This document shows, piece by piece, positions 32,526 through 45,642 of a stretch of DNA of 64,000 nt; position 1 is the stretch's first letter; every line of letters starts with the position of its first letter. Location: positions 23,760,265 to 23,824,264 of the forward strand of contig JABBOT010000002.1 in NCBI GenBank assembly GCA_016165875.1, read 5' to 3'. Below the pieces are notes generated by a model. That model had not been told where the DNA came from. It saw only the letters and a list, made by a program, of their open reading frames with translations, and made no database searches. Source of the stretch: Acanthopleura granulata. Its lineage: Eukaryota; Mollusca; Polyplacophora; Chitonida; Chitonidae. A program made the translations under genes and the position numbers.

Positions 32526-35458
32526 GATATGGCCATCATTACCGCTCAGAGCTGTCTCTTGTCTTTCTTCACTTTCAGCCATCATAAGTTCAGTGAGCCA
32601 TAAAAAGGTTAAGGATTACACATGAAACATTCAGTAACAGGTGAGAAATCCATTATCCTTTCCTGGAAGTGACAATTAGCCTGGTAAACAGACCACATAA
32701 AAGACAGCCAGTGGCTGGCCTGGGATGTGGTCAACTACTCTGTATCAATCATGTCTGGCCTAAAATAGCCTCTGTATTAACATCTCTCTGTTCAGTAAGA
32801 TACAGTTCTCTGAGCATCTGAACATTCAGGCAATATACTGTCTGCATGAGTATACCCATACAGTATAACTTCCATACTGGTATACCAGTTATGTTTAATT
32901 ATATGGCCAGTGACACATTAGCGAGACAACCTAACTTCATTTAAGGGAAGTACATGTATAGGTATACTTTTGTGAAATAAATATTTATGTATTTAATACG
33001 TCATCAATGCCTAATTTATACACCTAATTATTCAGTACTTGGGCAATGGGTTTCCTTGGGTCCCTGGCAATACACTTGGCAAGAGTGCAGCTGATCGGGA
33101 GTGGTTGGGGAGAAAATCTTATAAACTCTTAAAAAATAAACATGCAGAAATACAGTGCCTAGGTACTCCTAAGGCTGAATCAAAAATTTTAAAAATTGTA
33201 CTAACACATGCACAGTACAAGTGTGTTGGGTAATTATTATTAAACAATACTATAGAGTAGATATGCAAAAATTCTGGAATTCAAGTAGACTTGATGTACT
33301 TATTTCTTCCAGCTTTCCATATGTTTACGGGCACTTTTGATGTTCTGATCCCTGAATAATTCATGTTTGGTGGGTTAACTAATATCAACTATTCACAGAA
33401 AATATAATTATTTCAGTGAAGGCCAAGGATTTCCTTTCAAAGTGTGCTTGAGCAAATTACCAGGTGAACAGGCGATAAGGTTAAAGAAATATTGAGTACA
33501 AGCCATAGATGGCCATAGAGAAGGTCAAAGATCACTGACTTCATGGAAGTAGCCATTTCTGTCTCTGTACAGATGACCTACATGTATCATTACATTTCCT
33601 TCAGGTAGGCACTTACGCTGGAAAAAGAACACAAAGCACTAACAGATTCAGCACGTCATTGGTTGCTGACCCAGGTTAACATCAGTCAATTAACAGGTAC
33701 TTACATCCCACTGATAGACAAGAAGATCCGGGAGGAGATAACCCCAATTTCCCTGGTGCAGTACAGTACAGAACTGTCATTGGCCAGTACAAACTGTACT
33801 AACTGAGCTTGGGCGATTACATGTACCTCACTGTAGTATCCAGGCTTTCCTCCACAAGTGCCACTGTGCATCAACTACGTGTACCTTACTTTTTGCTCTC
33901 CAAGGCAAGTGACAAGTCCAAGCTACAAGGAGGTAAAAGGGTAGCAGTGCTAATGATTGCCATGCTGTTCCTTCATGGAGCTGTTGGTAAGGACAGCCGG
34001 AAGCCTGTTCCAGGGAGTCTGGTTTACACATGTACTCTAGTCATGCTCCCTTCCTGTGTGGTTGGTCTGATATAGCCTAGTGCCTTGTCAGTCCACATTC
34101 CTCAATCTCTGCAGGACTTCTGACCCAGGCAGCCTTACTGCTGACATAATACAGTAACGTCAACATCAGCCTCAAGTTGATCCCTGCACTTCAACCTCAT
34201 CAGACAACCTCCAAAAAATGACTCCATTAACTCAGCGTTTTTGATCGCATGAAACATCCCCTCACATGGCAAACACTGGAAGCTGTTACATTACAAAAAC
34301 ACATCCAAACAAACCATGATTTTGTACATCCTCAACTATCACCAAAACCCAATTTAATCAAAAAATGTCAAGAAATAACACAGACTAAAATGACATTTTT
34401 ATGCATTCAATTTTTTGGCAATTACCAATTCCATGTTACATGCATAGCATAAGCAGGGGTGGATTAAACAGAACAGGTAACAACGCATACACATGAACAA
34501 AATTTTTATACTTTAGTATTCTACTGTTGCCATGAAACAGAAATTTCTCTCACACATATACACGTATATGTATAACCTTAACCACAGTCAGTGGACAAAG
34601 ATGTAATCAGTCACATCTGACTACAGAATACATGTATCTACATATAGTTGATCCACTGAATAGCATAGTATAATAATTAAGCAAAGTAACTCTGAAGAAA
34701 TTCATTTAGACACTTCTCCTGATGACTTAATTAGAGTTGAAATACTCTGAGCGTCAAAATGAATTTCTTTGGCATTTCTTTGTTTCTGTATTATGCACAG
34801 AAATGTTGGGCAATCAGATCATTCAGCAAATAATGAGAATCCTCTGATCACAATACCAGACTTGTATGAAGATGTACATACATGTGTACATGTAGTGCCC
34901 TTAACAACATAGCCTTTAGCTGTAAATACGGATAAACCCAATCCTACCTGTAACAGGACGCTATACACTATCGTTACAAACATACACGGTAGCCTTCATC
35001 CAAACCCCAGCATCTCTCTCCCCAGAGAGCTGCTAATTCTATTTCTATTCATAACCCTGACTCAACCATAAAACAGTTGTGATCACTTTACTCATTTGCA
35101 TCTCTCCAGCACAACCCTAGCATTGTGTGTTCTGGGCCTTGATGTCCAGCTCCTGAAGCAACAAATGAGGACAACCCTGTAGAACTATCATCGATTTTCA
35201 CTGCTCAATTAGGAGCACTAATATACATGCAATGATAACCTAGTTCACCAGTTTGTGGGTGCTGCGCGCTCTAAAGACTGCCAGCACAATTAGATCAACG
35301 TTACACACCATCTCAATGTTGGAAAATCTCAAAAGTGGTTTCCCAAATTATATTTCATCACTACATATACTGTATATGTACAAGAGCAAATCATGATTAG
35401 TTATTAAACAGAAGTGGAGTACATACTTCAATAAGAACATGTGCATGTATACATACCA
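32526..35458. other. Non-coding stretch
   Basis: No gene or repeat recognised apart from scattered ACATGTA palindromes. Short frames such as 33809-34075 overlap antisense frames and lack family resemblance. Confidence 0.5.
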
Positions 35459-35586
35459 CTGCAACCTGCGGATGTTCGTGGGTTTCCCTCGGGCTCTGCC
35501 CGATTTCCTTCCACCATAATGCTGTCCGCTGTCATATAAGTGAAACATTCTTGGCGTAAAACACCAATCAAATAAATCAATCAATG
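35459..35586 (+). mobile_element. SINE, family 1, 5' truncated
   Basis: Starts inside the body (CAACCTGCGGATGTTCGTGG) and ends with the tail GCGTAAAACACCAATCAAAT. The head is missing. Confidence 0.88.
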
Positions 35587-38500
35587 TATACCACTAACAG
35601 TACAATTGCTTTTTCACCTCAAACTGCAAACTTAACCGGAAAGAAATTACATGTAGATTGTTCGTTTCCTTGCGCATGTACAGATACACCCAATTAACTG
35701 ATTATTTCAAAATTCCTCTACAAACAATCATGTAAATAATCCAACCTCTACACAGTACTACTTTCATGATCCTTGTGCCACCAAGACAACCAACAATAAC
35801 TGAATGATTATTATACATGTACATGTATACCAGTCATTTTGGTTCCAGTTCATGCTACTCATGGCCGACCAATGTTCCACCAATAAACCTGTACCCACTG
35901 TGTCTCAACAACACACTAAACTAGCTGGTGTAAATTATCTTCAAGGGTAAAAAGGAAAGGAAACGAAATGTGGAAAACTGTTAAATACATTAATTAATGC
36001 CAAAAAAGAAGCACATAACAGTAACTGAGTATCCGGGCACTTCATCTGCTCGAGGCAGCAGCAAGCAGGTGACGCAGTGGAAGATAACATTCTAAGGCAT
36101 AGGAAAATGAACAATACTGGACAATATTCTGAGAACTACGGCTTACAATAACCAGAAATTACAGTATGTTTTACTACAGAACAATCTGCATAACATATGT
36201 AAATTATGAACATCAACAAAGCATAGTTTTGGACTTGCAGCAGGGTTCGTGAAGCAGGGTTCCCTATTAACTTCCATGTTACTTTGACAATGTTTTTACC
36301 TCCGTGTCTCAGCACGCAAAACTGCTAACGCCCAGATGTCCGCGATCTCGAATAACTAGATAAAACAATAGTAAACTATTCCCAAGCCTTAACTTGCCAT
36401 GTAGAATGTCACAATAAAGAGTTACACCAATTTTCAGTGAAATGTCTTTCAATAAGCATAACAAAAAATGTCAGGGGTTCATACATCTGTGACTGTAAAA
36501 TACTGAATATGGAGTGAAGACCCCAAAAGTATGCAATCCAGTAGACTAAAACTGAACAAATTTCAGGAACTCAAGAGTGTCAGATGTTTCAATGTTAATT
36601 GGGAAAACTGATTTGTGACAATGGCAAACTGTTGGCAACAACCATACATATGACTGATTTACAACAATGGCAAACACTTTAATTATAAGCAAAATTGAAA
36701 AGGAAAGTAACATTGATCGGATGTCAGACTCTGTTATGATCAGGTTTCACATATCTGAACAAATTCCTGAACAGATTAAAAATGAAGGCTGCCCCTTTGC
36801 ATTGAGACAATGAAAAGATTTCTGAACATTTCTTATCATAGTTTTTCTTTGTGTTTCATTGATAACAATTTTAGGGAATGTATTTCACCCATAATCTGGC
36901 CTGTCAAACTGAACTTTCAAAAGCACAGATGGCCTTAAAATATGCTGCTTACTTTTGAGGCCCCCACTTTCGTTTTTTCTAATAAGAATTTATTCAAACA
37001 GTGTTCGTATGACATCATATGCTGCCTCAGTCCATAGAAACAACTCCACCTTGGATTGGTTAAAATAGCTAACATAGCAGTGCTTTCAATTTTTTCAATG
37101 TGCTCCTTTTTGCTTCCTCTGAATCACAAAAATAACAAGGTATGTTTTTAAAGTAAATGTGGGATACTTTAAAGTTTCTCGGTGCATACATCTGGTAGAG
37201 TGTCGTTTTTCATTATTTAAAATTTTGCTGCCAAGGAAAAATGAGAGCACTGGTTATGCTTAGAAACTTTATTTTGACATCATATTGATGCAAGTTACAC
37301 TGTTTCAGTCAGTGAGTTGGTCCTCTCAAACTGACATCTGTTCCACGACAAGACATAACTTACATCTGTCATTGAGGGAGACACTTTCTGTAGCACAGCT
37401 TTAGTGACAGAGTATATTGCCTGGACACAACAAACAGTCGCACCACACAGTTACAGGTGACACTGAGTTCTTAATCACAGTCTGGCTTTCTAAGATTTAT
37501 TATTATTTGACATGCACTCAGACAGGCAGTTCTCTTTAACCCAACATTATTCCCTTGTCAGAGCTTGTATGGTGATTTGACTGAAATATTGTCAATTCAA
37601 GGCATGCAGTTAGGTAAGTTCTGAAATAACTAGGCAGCTAACATTCTGATGTCTAGGCATACTTAGTGAAACAGTCATCTGAAAATTGTTTCCAGTACAC
37701 TTTCACTCCAGTAGGAGATGAGAAATTTTACTTAATTACAGCAACAAAGCCTATACTGTTGATCATTTTATCATTCTGTTACAAAAGTTCCATAACACAC
37801 TGGTTTTAAGGAAGCATGCAAGTTCTGCAAAACTCACTATCCCATGCACCTTCAATCATGTAAGGTTTGCTGTCATTTTGGAACCAGGTCACACAAGGCC
37901 TTGAATTATTTATCAGAAGTTCAATTTACCATTAGGGGCTAGACAGCTCTCTCCAAGTTCTCAGCTCCAGCAACAATATATATGTGTTGAAAACAATCCT
38001 CATAATACAGTACTGTCTCCACAATGCTATCAACATATACATGTATGGCAACAGATACAACCTGGTGACAAACTTGAAATCACAATAGCTGCACTACCAG
38101 CCATTTCAAAGGATGCAGCAGTTTGTATTTGCTGTCACATGGTGTGCTATGTTTACAATTTTTCTCCAACATAATGCAAACTGGATATAGGCGGATGCTG
38201 CTGTTTTAGGGTGAAACTAAAGGCCAGCTTTGTTCTGTAAAATAATTTGCCGAATGGACAGACTGCATTTTTCTGTTCAATGATCAAACCTTGAGACCGG
38301 TAAATGTATATACTACAAATTATTCAAAGAGACTGAACGTTTAATTTAACTGAACTATATTGGTTTGTAAATTAGCCAGGTGAGAGCCTTTTCATTTTGG
38401 ATGGGTCTGACGACAGTTGTTGGGCTGGTTTTTAATGATCACCAAATGTCAAAGGAGTAATACTCACCAGTTTGTTAATAGATAAACAGAATAGAATAGA

Positions 38501-38688
38501 ATGTTCAGGTAGCTCCAAAGTTCTTGCACTCATTAGGTTTAGAGCACAGAGCTACAGCAACTGTAACTGCAAAATCGTGTAGTAAGTCCACAGTTCTTGC
38601 ACGTTGCATTCTTCATACACATAGCGATCATGTAATGACAGTTCAGACCCACAGCAACTAGAAAACCATAAACACACAGTGGTCTTAC
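35587..38688. other. Non-coding stretch
   Basis: AT-rich, no open frame of note and no recognised repeat. It would be part of the first NDST intron if the exon near 38.7 kb is real. Confidence 0.45.
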
Positions 38689-38950
38689 CTTCATCTTTCA
38701 CCTCCAGCCAACCTCAGAGTACGAAGCCCCATGGACAACTCCAGTCCATACCATGAATGTTACACTTCTCACGTCTCTTTTATCCTACACACGTGCAGTT
38801 GCGGCGAAATAGTAATCGGTGCATCTGATGACCTACCAATAGGTGTGTCGCGATGACTATATGTAATCGAGTGGACCAGAACTCTGGAATTAACACACGA
38901 TTTTGCAGTTACAACTTCTGTGTCTCCGTGCTCTAAACGTAATGAGTGCA
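38689..38950 (-). promoter_or_regulatory. Candidate non-coding first exon of NDST
   Basis: On the minus strand GATGAAG|GTAAGACC at 38689/38688 is a near-ideal donor. The sequence upstream is richer in CpG than its surroundings (GCGACAC, CGATTAC, CGCCGC), as expected near a promoter. No TATA box is visible and the transcription start cannot be placed; the upper boundary is arbitrary. Pairing with the acceptors near 26.73 kb would give a 12-kb first intron. Confidence 0.3.
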
Positions 38951-41900
38951 AGAGCTTCAAAGCTACCTGGAGCTGGTTGAAACCCTGGCCGGAGACTGAG
39001 AGTGCCTTGTCCTTTATTTTGGAAGGAATGGTTGTTGAGTTGGTTGTAAATAGTTCAAATTTGATGATGAATTACAGATATCAACACTATTTAATTTGGA
39101 AATACGGCTAAAATTACATGAAAATCACTTGCTGCTAACGATTTCGTTTTATCTCGGAAGAGCATCATCGTACATCCCCTCTCCTAAACTGTGCAACAAC
39201 AACATCCATGCTGTTGATTCACTTGTCAACGTCAACAATTCGCCAGATCGGGCGACTGCACTCCTTTGAGCAGCATTCTACGTAAGTGGGCTTCATAATT
39301 TAATTGTTAGTTTTAAGTTTTAATAATCTAGTCTTCTGAAAAAAGAAAACTGATCACCAGATAGAGCTTCAACTTACGGTTTTCCAAACGTCTTGTAAAC
39401 AGGCGCTCTGCTTCTCTGTTTCTACTTTCTGCCTCTAGGGGGCGTCCTCAACTGTGAAGTTCACATCTGACACACACACGCAATATGCGTATTTGATTTG
39501 GTTGAAATGAAACATTTTAAATGAAACATTATTTCTCTTTGCTAGATATTTCCATACTAAATTATGTGTTGATAATAAAATAATATTAGGCCTAGCCTAC
39601 GCTCCAATAACGTACACCCTATATAGGCTAAAATCGATATTCTACAGTAAACATAATAATACGTTACATTTGTAGAACCGCCTGACGAGTTTTGGGAGTT
39701 GGGGGACTCAGTCTTGACTACCACGATCGTCAAGGCATGGTCAGAGGGCCGTAAATCAGGTTCATGGCGAATGGCGGTATACTCCAGAGCACTCCGCGGT
39801 TTCCTCTGCCCTTAAACTCACTAACCATCTGGCGCATAGTAATTTGTTTAGGGTTTAAGAGGTTAAATGAAATTCTTCCCTTACTTTTATGACCTTTGTG
39901 TTAACATATAAATGGTCTGTATATAATTAGGCCAGCAAAAACTGTCCACTCAACGTCCTATTTTAGAACATATATAATGTGTATGTATGCCTGCTCGTTG
40001 AGAGTTATATGTATTTGTATATTTTTTTTTAGCTATTCGGGCTCTTTGGCATGATAAAAAATAAAACCAAATCTGTCTTTATTTAAACTTTTCCTGTCGC
40101 AAATAAACCTTTACTTGCCAGTATAATTATTATATGTACCGGGTAGGCCTATATGGGAGAACCATGTCCCAAATATATGCAGTAGGCGTATTCAAAAAGT
40201 CGGGTGCCGCACTATTAGTCCTCGATTTACCTGACATTTACAGATGGTTAGGCAATTACCATTTGCTTATGATAATACAAGGGAATTTACCCTCAACAAA
40301 ATATTACATCTTCGTCTACAAAGTTGTCTCCCTTACATAACAGGCATGTCTATGGACACCTATTAAGGGATACATGAAAAATTCAGTTTTTATTTCTTAT
40401 TCCTGTGCAGCTTAAAACGTTTCCTAATATATAAATGTACTAAAAAGCTCCTGAGAATTTTTTCTTGGGGCGTTAAATTGGCTTCAAACTAGTCTTCCAA
40501 AGGCTCCCGCGGTCAGACAGGAAATTAACATTCACGGTGCTACCTGTCGAAACAACACGTGGACGGAAAAGTCAAGAATGCGGGTTTCAAACTGATCCAG
40601 CCTTTCCAATAAGTTCAACGTTGACGTCATATCCGACAACTGATGAACAGTATGCATAAAATCGAATGGTAATTAAAATATCCTTCACAAACGGAAAACA
40701 GTTTTTTTTTTCTCATTTTGGGGGTAATGTTAATTACTTCCCTTCAAACCACTGTCTTTATTTTAGCATGCCATTTCATGTATCAAATTACGGTAAAAAA
40801 AGTGTCTGTAATTTGATTAGCAGTTAAAATATAACCAACTACGAAAAGTTTGAAACGTTGCAATGCCATATGCTTAAAATTCATGATTACCGGACTTGTG
40901 GTAACTACATGGTTGACAGTTGGAGATCTAGTGGTTGGGAGGTTGAGAGGGGGCGATGTGTTCTGATCCGCATACATGTCTGTTAAGTAGCCTCTGTGTC
41001 GTTCAAAAAGCAAAAGTACAGAACCTTAATTTTAGTCACCAGAAGTGGTCTTTAGACGCGGACAATTTGAGCAAAACTGCAACCCACCATGGCGGTTACC
41101 TCTCTCGTCGCTTAAGGCGACGCTTGTCTCCAGAATAGGTCGATATATATAGTCTGTCCATTACGTTTCCGAGTTTTCGGGGGTTGCCCTTCCACAACTG
41201 TGGACTCGTCAGATTGGTTCACTATATCTCCACTATCGTTTTGTGGTCGGTGTTCATTCGCGAAAGCAAACTGACTCTTTGTGTATTCAGACAACTCTTT
41301 CTTAACGATGGGCCTGCTAGATGGTTCCTATACGCACCAGCATGCACCTTTCCTTCGTTGTCAACATTCTAGTTGACGGCAACTTGACAGTAAACATATG
41401 ACCATCTTCCATAACGATGGTTTCGTGAGATGGGTTCACTATCCGCACTATACCACTTTGCCATCGGTGTTAATTTGGGAAGGCTTTCTGTGTCTATAAC
41501 ACCAAGTTCATTCTTTGTTAACTCCAGATTCCTCATCCGCAAATTTAAGGCACCAATGACAGACTTTGGCAGGTAGATGCAATATCTCAATATATTTTCC
41601 TCCAAGCGCGATGCAGTCGTTTATAGTGCATCAGTTACAAACCCATGTGGAGGCATATCCTGTTTCGATATCGTCTAAGAACAGTTTCCCTTTTAATTTT
41701 TGTTAGAATATTCCCTCATGTCAAGCTTGGCTACTTTCGGCTGTCTTTCAGTTTAGATATTGTGGTTCATTCAGGAATTACCTCTAAGACTCGAGGACTA
41801 AGTGAAGATACCGACGCCCCCGTGTCGACTTGAACTTAAAGACAAAGAAAGCGCATGTTCAAAGTTAAGTTTGCCGAAAAGGTTGGACAATATTATGTTT

Positions 41901-43433
41901 ATTTCGCAGAAGTATTTTTCTAACAGCTACGACAATGGAAATTTACATTTGACTGTGCTCCATGGGCTAGCATGAAACGCAGCCATTCTGTGTGAGCAGT
42001 GACGTAATTGTTCCAAACTGGGAACACTCATCACCTGAGACTGTAGTAAGCTGCTATGCTTATAACATTAAATGATCGAGAGACTTACTCCCGTCACAAC
42101 ACAATGGTCTTGAAATACTTTGCAGTGTTCTTCACACATGTATTTGCTATAATCAAAATATTTAACATTAAAACACTATCCTGCCCCTATATTGTTACAT
42201 GTTATATTGACAGTCAACTCAGAAGATTTACGTCACAGCCTATTGACAGCTGATATCTCCAAGCTCTCTGATTGGACAATCTCTCACACGCTTAAAAGCA
42301 TGGGCGCCTTGAGATCCCCACTCGGCAGCACAATACTCCACACTTCAAGCGAAGATAATTCATCGAAGCATTCATACAACTTCAAACAGGTTATTGCATT
42401 CAAGAGAGAATTTTGTAGTCTCTTTAATCATCAGCGCGTCATTGATGAGCTGTCTTTTACTTTAACAACTCAACTGGACGGTATGTAAATACCACATCCC
42501 CATCTGTATGCGAGGGTGGCTATCCAACACTCTCCAACCCGAGTGTAACTCGGCCACGATCTTTCACCAAATTTCCATGTAATACCGACGTTGCTGAAGT
42601 AACTCTTTCATTACGACTGCCATATTGTAACTCTTCATCGACCATCGTTTTAGGCTAGCTGTTTAATTCGGCTGTCACACTGAGTCTTCTTGCATGCAGT
42701 TGTTGCAGTCTCCCATTGATCTCGCAGTTAGCGAGAAATGGTAGAATTCATCCGCTTAGAACATTCGCCTTTTCTGTGACCATCAACTGTTGGCTGTTTC
42801 ACTTTGCGCGAGTCCGTCCAAATTTCTTACTTTATGTGCTTTCTTCGTATTTTTGTGTGGTTTGAGTTAAACTAACATGTTTTGGAAAAATCTCGCAATT
42901 GTTGACCCTGCTCGCCTGTTTGCTTGACGGCTGGTACAAGAACGTCTCTTTTGGCGCCTGGATTAACTCTTTAGTGACAAACATGTCATGAAACGTACAT
43001 TTTAGTCGATCATCTCAGATCTTGATCAGGGAACAAAGTATAGCTTTATGCTGATCCCCGGCACCTCGATATGCCATTTGCCCGAAGTGGGTAACGGTCG
43101 TTCCTATCTCTGGTATAAGTCGTTGTTTGGCCTTTAGTTCAGATTTGTACAAGTCTATCGTACCGGGCAGAGTGTCGAGTGTCTCTTGTATAAGGCCGAA
43201 CTATGCAAGTCCAGGCTTTATTTTCAGGCTTGACAACTCTGCTGTGCTTTACCTATTAGAAATACGCTAAATACTGTTTTTGCTGTCGTTTAACCGTTCA
43301 AGTTTGACGCAGTTTGAACGTCTGCATCGTCCCCTAAGAACAGGTGTAAATGTTGCTTTCGTTTCAGGGCTGGTTTATAAATAAGTGGCATCGCTAACTG
43401 AGCAGTAGTTCTATTAATAGATATCCTCATAAC
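38951..43433. other. Intergenic stretch
   Basis: No gene supported. Two diverged copies of a segment sharing GGTTCACTAT and TCGGTGTT.ATT lie near 41215-41260 and 41435-41480. A 98-codon plus-strand frame at 42192-42488 ends at a donor-like GACG|GTATGT but has no recognisable domain. Confidence 0.4.
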
Positions 43434-43982
43434 TGTTCATGTATATTCATAAGATAGAGCTGTACAACATGGCGCGTCAGTAAACGTCTCAGTACTACGT
43501 GCTCCGTGTGTTGTTTGGTTATTGGCCATCCCTATGTCTACAAACGACATTACATGGTGTAAGAAGTGAGATCTGCTTGAAGACACTATAAGTGACTTTC
43601 TGGATCCTGCAAACTTGTGAGTTATGCAGTTAGCACTGCAAAGAACGTAGAGGAAAGCCATAAACGTTACAACAACAACGTTTATATCGGGAGACTTTCA
43701 AAATGGGCAATAACTCTATTTGTTACGTGAACAATTAGAAACATTCCAAAGTTGCCTCCCTAGAGGAAGTGCAGTTAAAAATGTTCAGATTCAAGGATCA
43801 CAACTCTGTCTCCAATAATCTGACAGAGTAGTCTCCCATTGATCGCTAGGTGAAAGAAGAAACCCTGGCCGAATACGGGCAATGACGATCCTAGGCCAGC
43901 GTTGCCGGCTAGAGGATTTCATGCGAATATCCCAGTACATGACAAACTGGATGTTTTTAGTGGAAGGTTGAAAGTAACAGGC

Positions 43983-44672
43983 GGAAATTTCATAGACAAT
44001 GGAAAAACTATCAAGTAGCTTCCAGGTTTGATATGGAACCATCACACTACAGATGTGCTGTTTTTCTAGAAATTATTGGAGAATAACCAAGGGAAGTTAA
44101 TGATGGACTGCCATTTTCATTGGACGAGGATAGAGAGGATATCGATGTTGTGATACAGAAATTTGAAGAGATTTTTACCGGAGAAGAACATGAAGCATAT
44201 GAGGCCTACTTATTTATCAGAAGATGCCAGGAACAACAAGAGACTATAGATGCGTACGTCGCTTTACTCAGAAAGCTTGTAAAGACCTGTGTTTTCAATG
44301 AAATGGAGAACCGGATGACCGCATCGTTGTCGATGTGTGAGACGACGTACTGAGACAGAAACTGTTGGAGGACAGAAAAATAACACTGCAACGCTGCATT
44401 GAAATATGCAGAGCTTACGAGTCATCCAGGACACAAGGTAAGACCATAGTCGGTCAAGAGCAAGAGCTGAACATTAGGTGGGTGAAATTCACGAAACAGA
44501 AGCCACCTCAACGCTCAAAACAGAAAGCAGGACCTAATGCGAAGCAGGGTAAGAGGTGTTCTCGTTGCGGAAAGAGGTCCACACGGCTTCAAGAAGTGTC
44601 CAGCACGGAATGCAGAATGCCATAAATGTGGCCGTAGACGGCACTATTCTGCAATAAGCCGTACTGTACTTG
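43983..44672 (+). pseudogene. Gag-like remnant with zinc knuckles
   Basis: One frame shows WKNYQVASRF, then a stop near 44082, then EDREDIDVVIQKFEEIF, RRCQEQQETIDAYV and LRKLVKTCVF, typical of Gypsy Gag. After a stop at about 44351 a second frame continues with LEDRKITLQRCIEICRAYES. Two CCHC-like knuckles follow (CSRCGK... and CHKCGRRRH) in different frames. At least three breaks separate the pieces. Confidence 0.8.
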
Positions 44673-44759
44673 CCGTAGGTACGGTTGATTATTGTGAACG
44701 GATAGCTGCATTTCTGGGACCAGTGACTGATGGCTGTGGCGATCACTGGAAAGTGAATA

Positions 44760-45540
44760 TGAGCACAGAAGAGGGACTAGTCGTCAGATTCAAAGTGGAT
44801 ACTGGCAGATCGTCCAGCAATGTTCTTCACTTGAAGATTGTCAATTCAGTTGATGAGACGGATCTAAAGAGTACGTACAAGCAACGCTGTCCTGATTTGT
44901 TCAAAGGCCTAGGGAAAATGACCAGCGAGTATAAATTTCGCCTCCGGAAGGACTCAATCTCCTTTGCATTTACCTTTCCTCGTAGGCCTGCGCTTCCATT
45001 AATGTCAAAAGTGAAGGATGAGCTTCGTCTTATGGAATAAAATGGTGTAATTAAATGCGTACAGGAACAGACAGAGTGGTGTGCACCTATCATCGTCGTA
45101 CCCAAAGCAGATGGGTGCGGATATAGCTGCAGATCCATAAAGGTGAAAGCAATTTCAGATCTGCAGAGAGCAGATAGTGTGCCGATTTTGAGGAATGGTG
45201 AATCATGTAGCCAAGTTTGCCGAGAACCTGGCCGAAGTTACGAAGTCCTTACGTGACCTGCTACACAATATATTGTGGAGATCCACAAGAAAAGGCATTC
45301 TCTGCGGTGAAAAAGCACACTAATGCTAATATTGCGGATAAACCAACCAAGATGTCGGCGGACGCCTCTTCACACGGTTTTGGTACCGTTTTACTGCAAA
45401 GAAACAAGGAGATCTGGCGACCAGTGTTTTACGCCTCACGTTCCTTAACATCTACAGAATAGCGTTACGCTCATGCAGAGAGGGAGTCATTGGTTATGAT
45501 ATGGGTCTGCGAAAAATTGTCGGAATTTCTATACAACTCA
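44760..45540 (+). pseudogene. Pol remnant: protease/RT edge and RNase H
   Basis: FKVDTGRSSSNVL recalls the aspartic protease start. LGKMTSEYKFRLRKDS, LPLMSKVKDELRLME, a stop, then NGVIKCVQEQTEWCAPIIVV match the first RT motifs. The sequence then jumps near 45130-45220 to RNase H-type KMSADASSHGFGTVLLQ and a RYAHAERESLVMIWVCEKL end, so the catalytic RT core is deleted. Confidence 0.8.
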
Positions 45541-45565
45541 AACGTTTGCAGATAGAAACGATAGA

Positions 45566-45642
45566 CATATGCCACTCTCCTAAGTATATATAAGAAGTAT
45601 ATACTTCTTATATATATGTAGGAGGCAGGTATATGGCATATG
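45566..45642. repeat. 77-bp imperfect palindrome
   Basis: It begins with CATATGCCAC and ends with TATGGCATATG. Inner arms CTCCTAAGTATATATAAGAAG and its near reverse complement meet at about 45600. It sits immediately after the last Gypsy-derived codon. It could be a small hairpin element or a rearrangement point. Confidence 0.88.

Larger units (their letters stand above)
43434..45560 (+). mobile_element. Degenerate Ty3/Gypsy-type LTR retrotransposon
   Basis: Gag-like, zinc-knuckle, reverse-transcriptase and RNase H remnants occur in the usual order. TACA-TGGTGTAAGAAGTGAG at 43551-43570 looks like the end of a 5' LTR followed by a primer-binding site, so an LTR may lie at about 43434-43554. 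No matching 3' LTR and no integrase are visible. Stops and frameshifts break every domain and most of the reverse-transcriptase core is missing, so the copy is dead. Confidence 0.82.

Noticed and set aside
42192..42488. 98-codon plus-strand frame ending at a donor-like GACG|GTATGT
   Set aside because: No convincing acceptor partner, no domain and no downstream exon found; kept only as a note in the intergenic entry.
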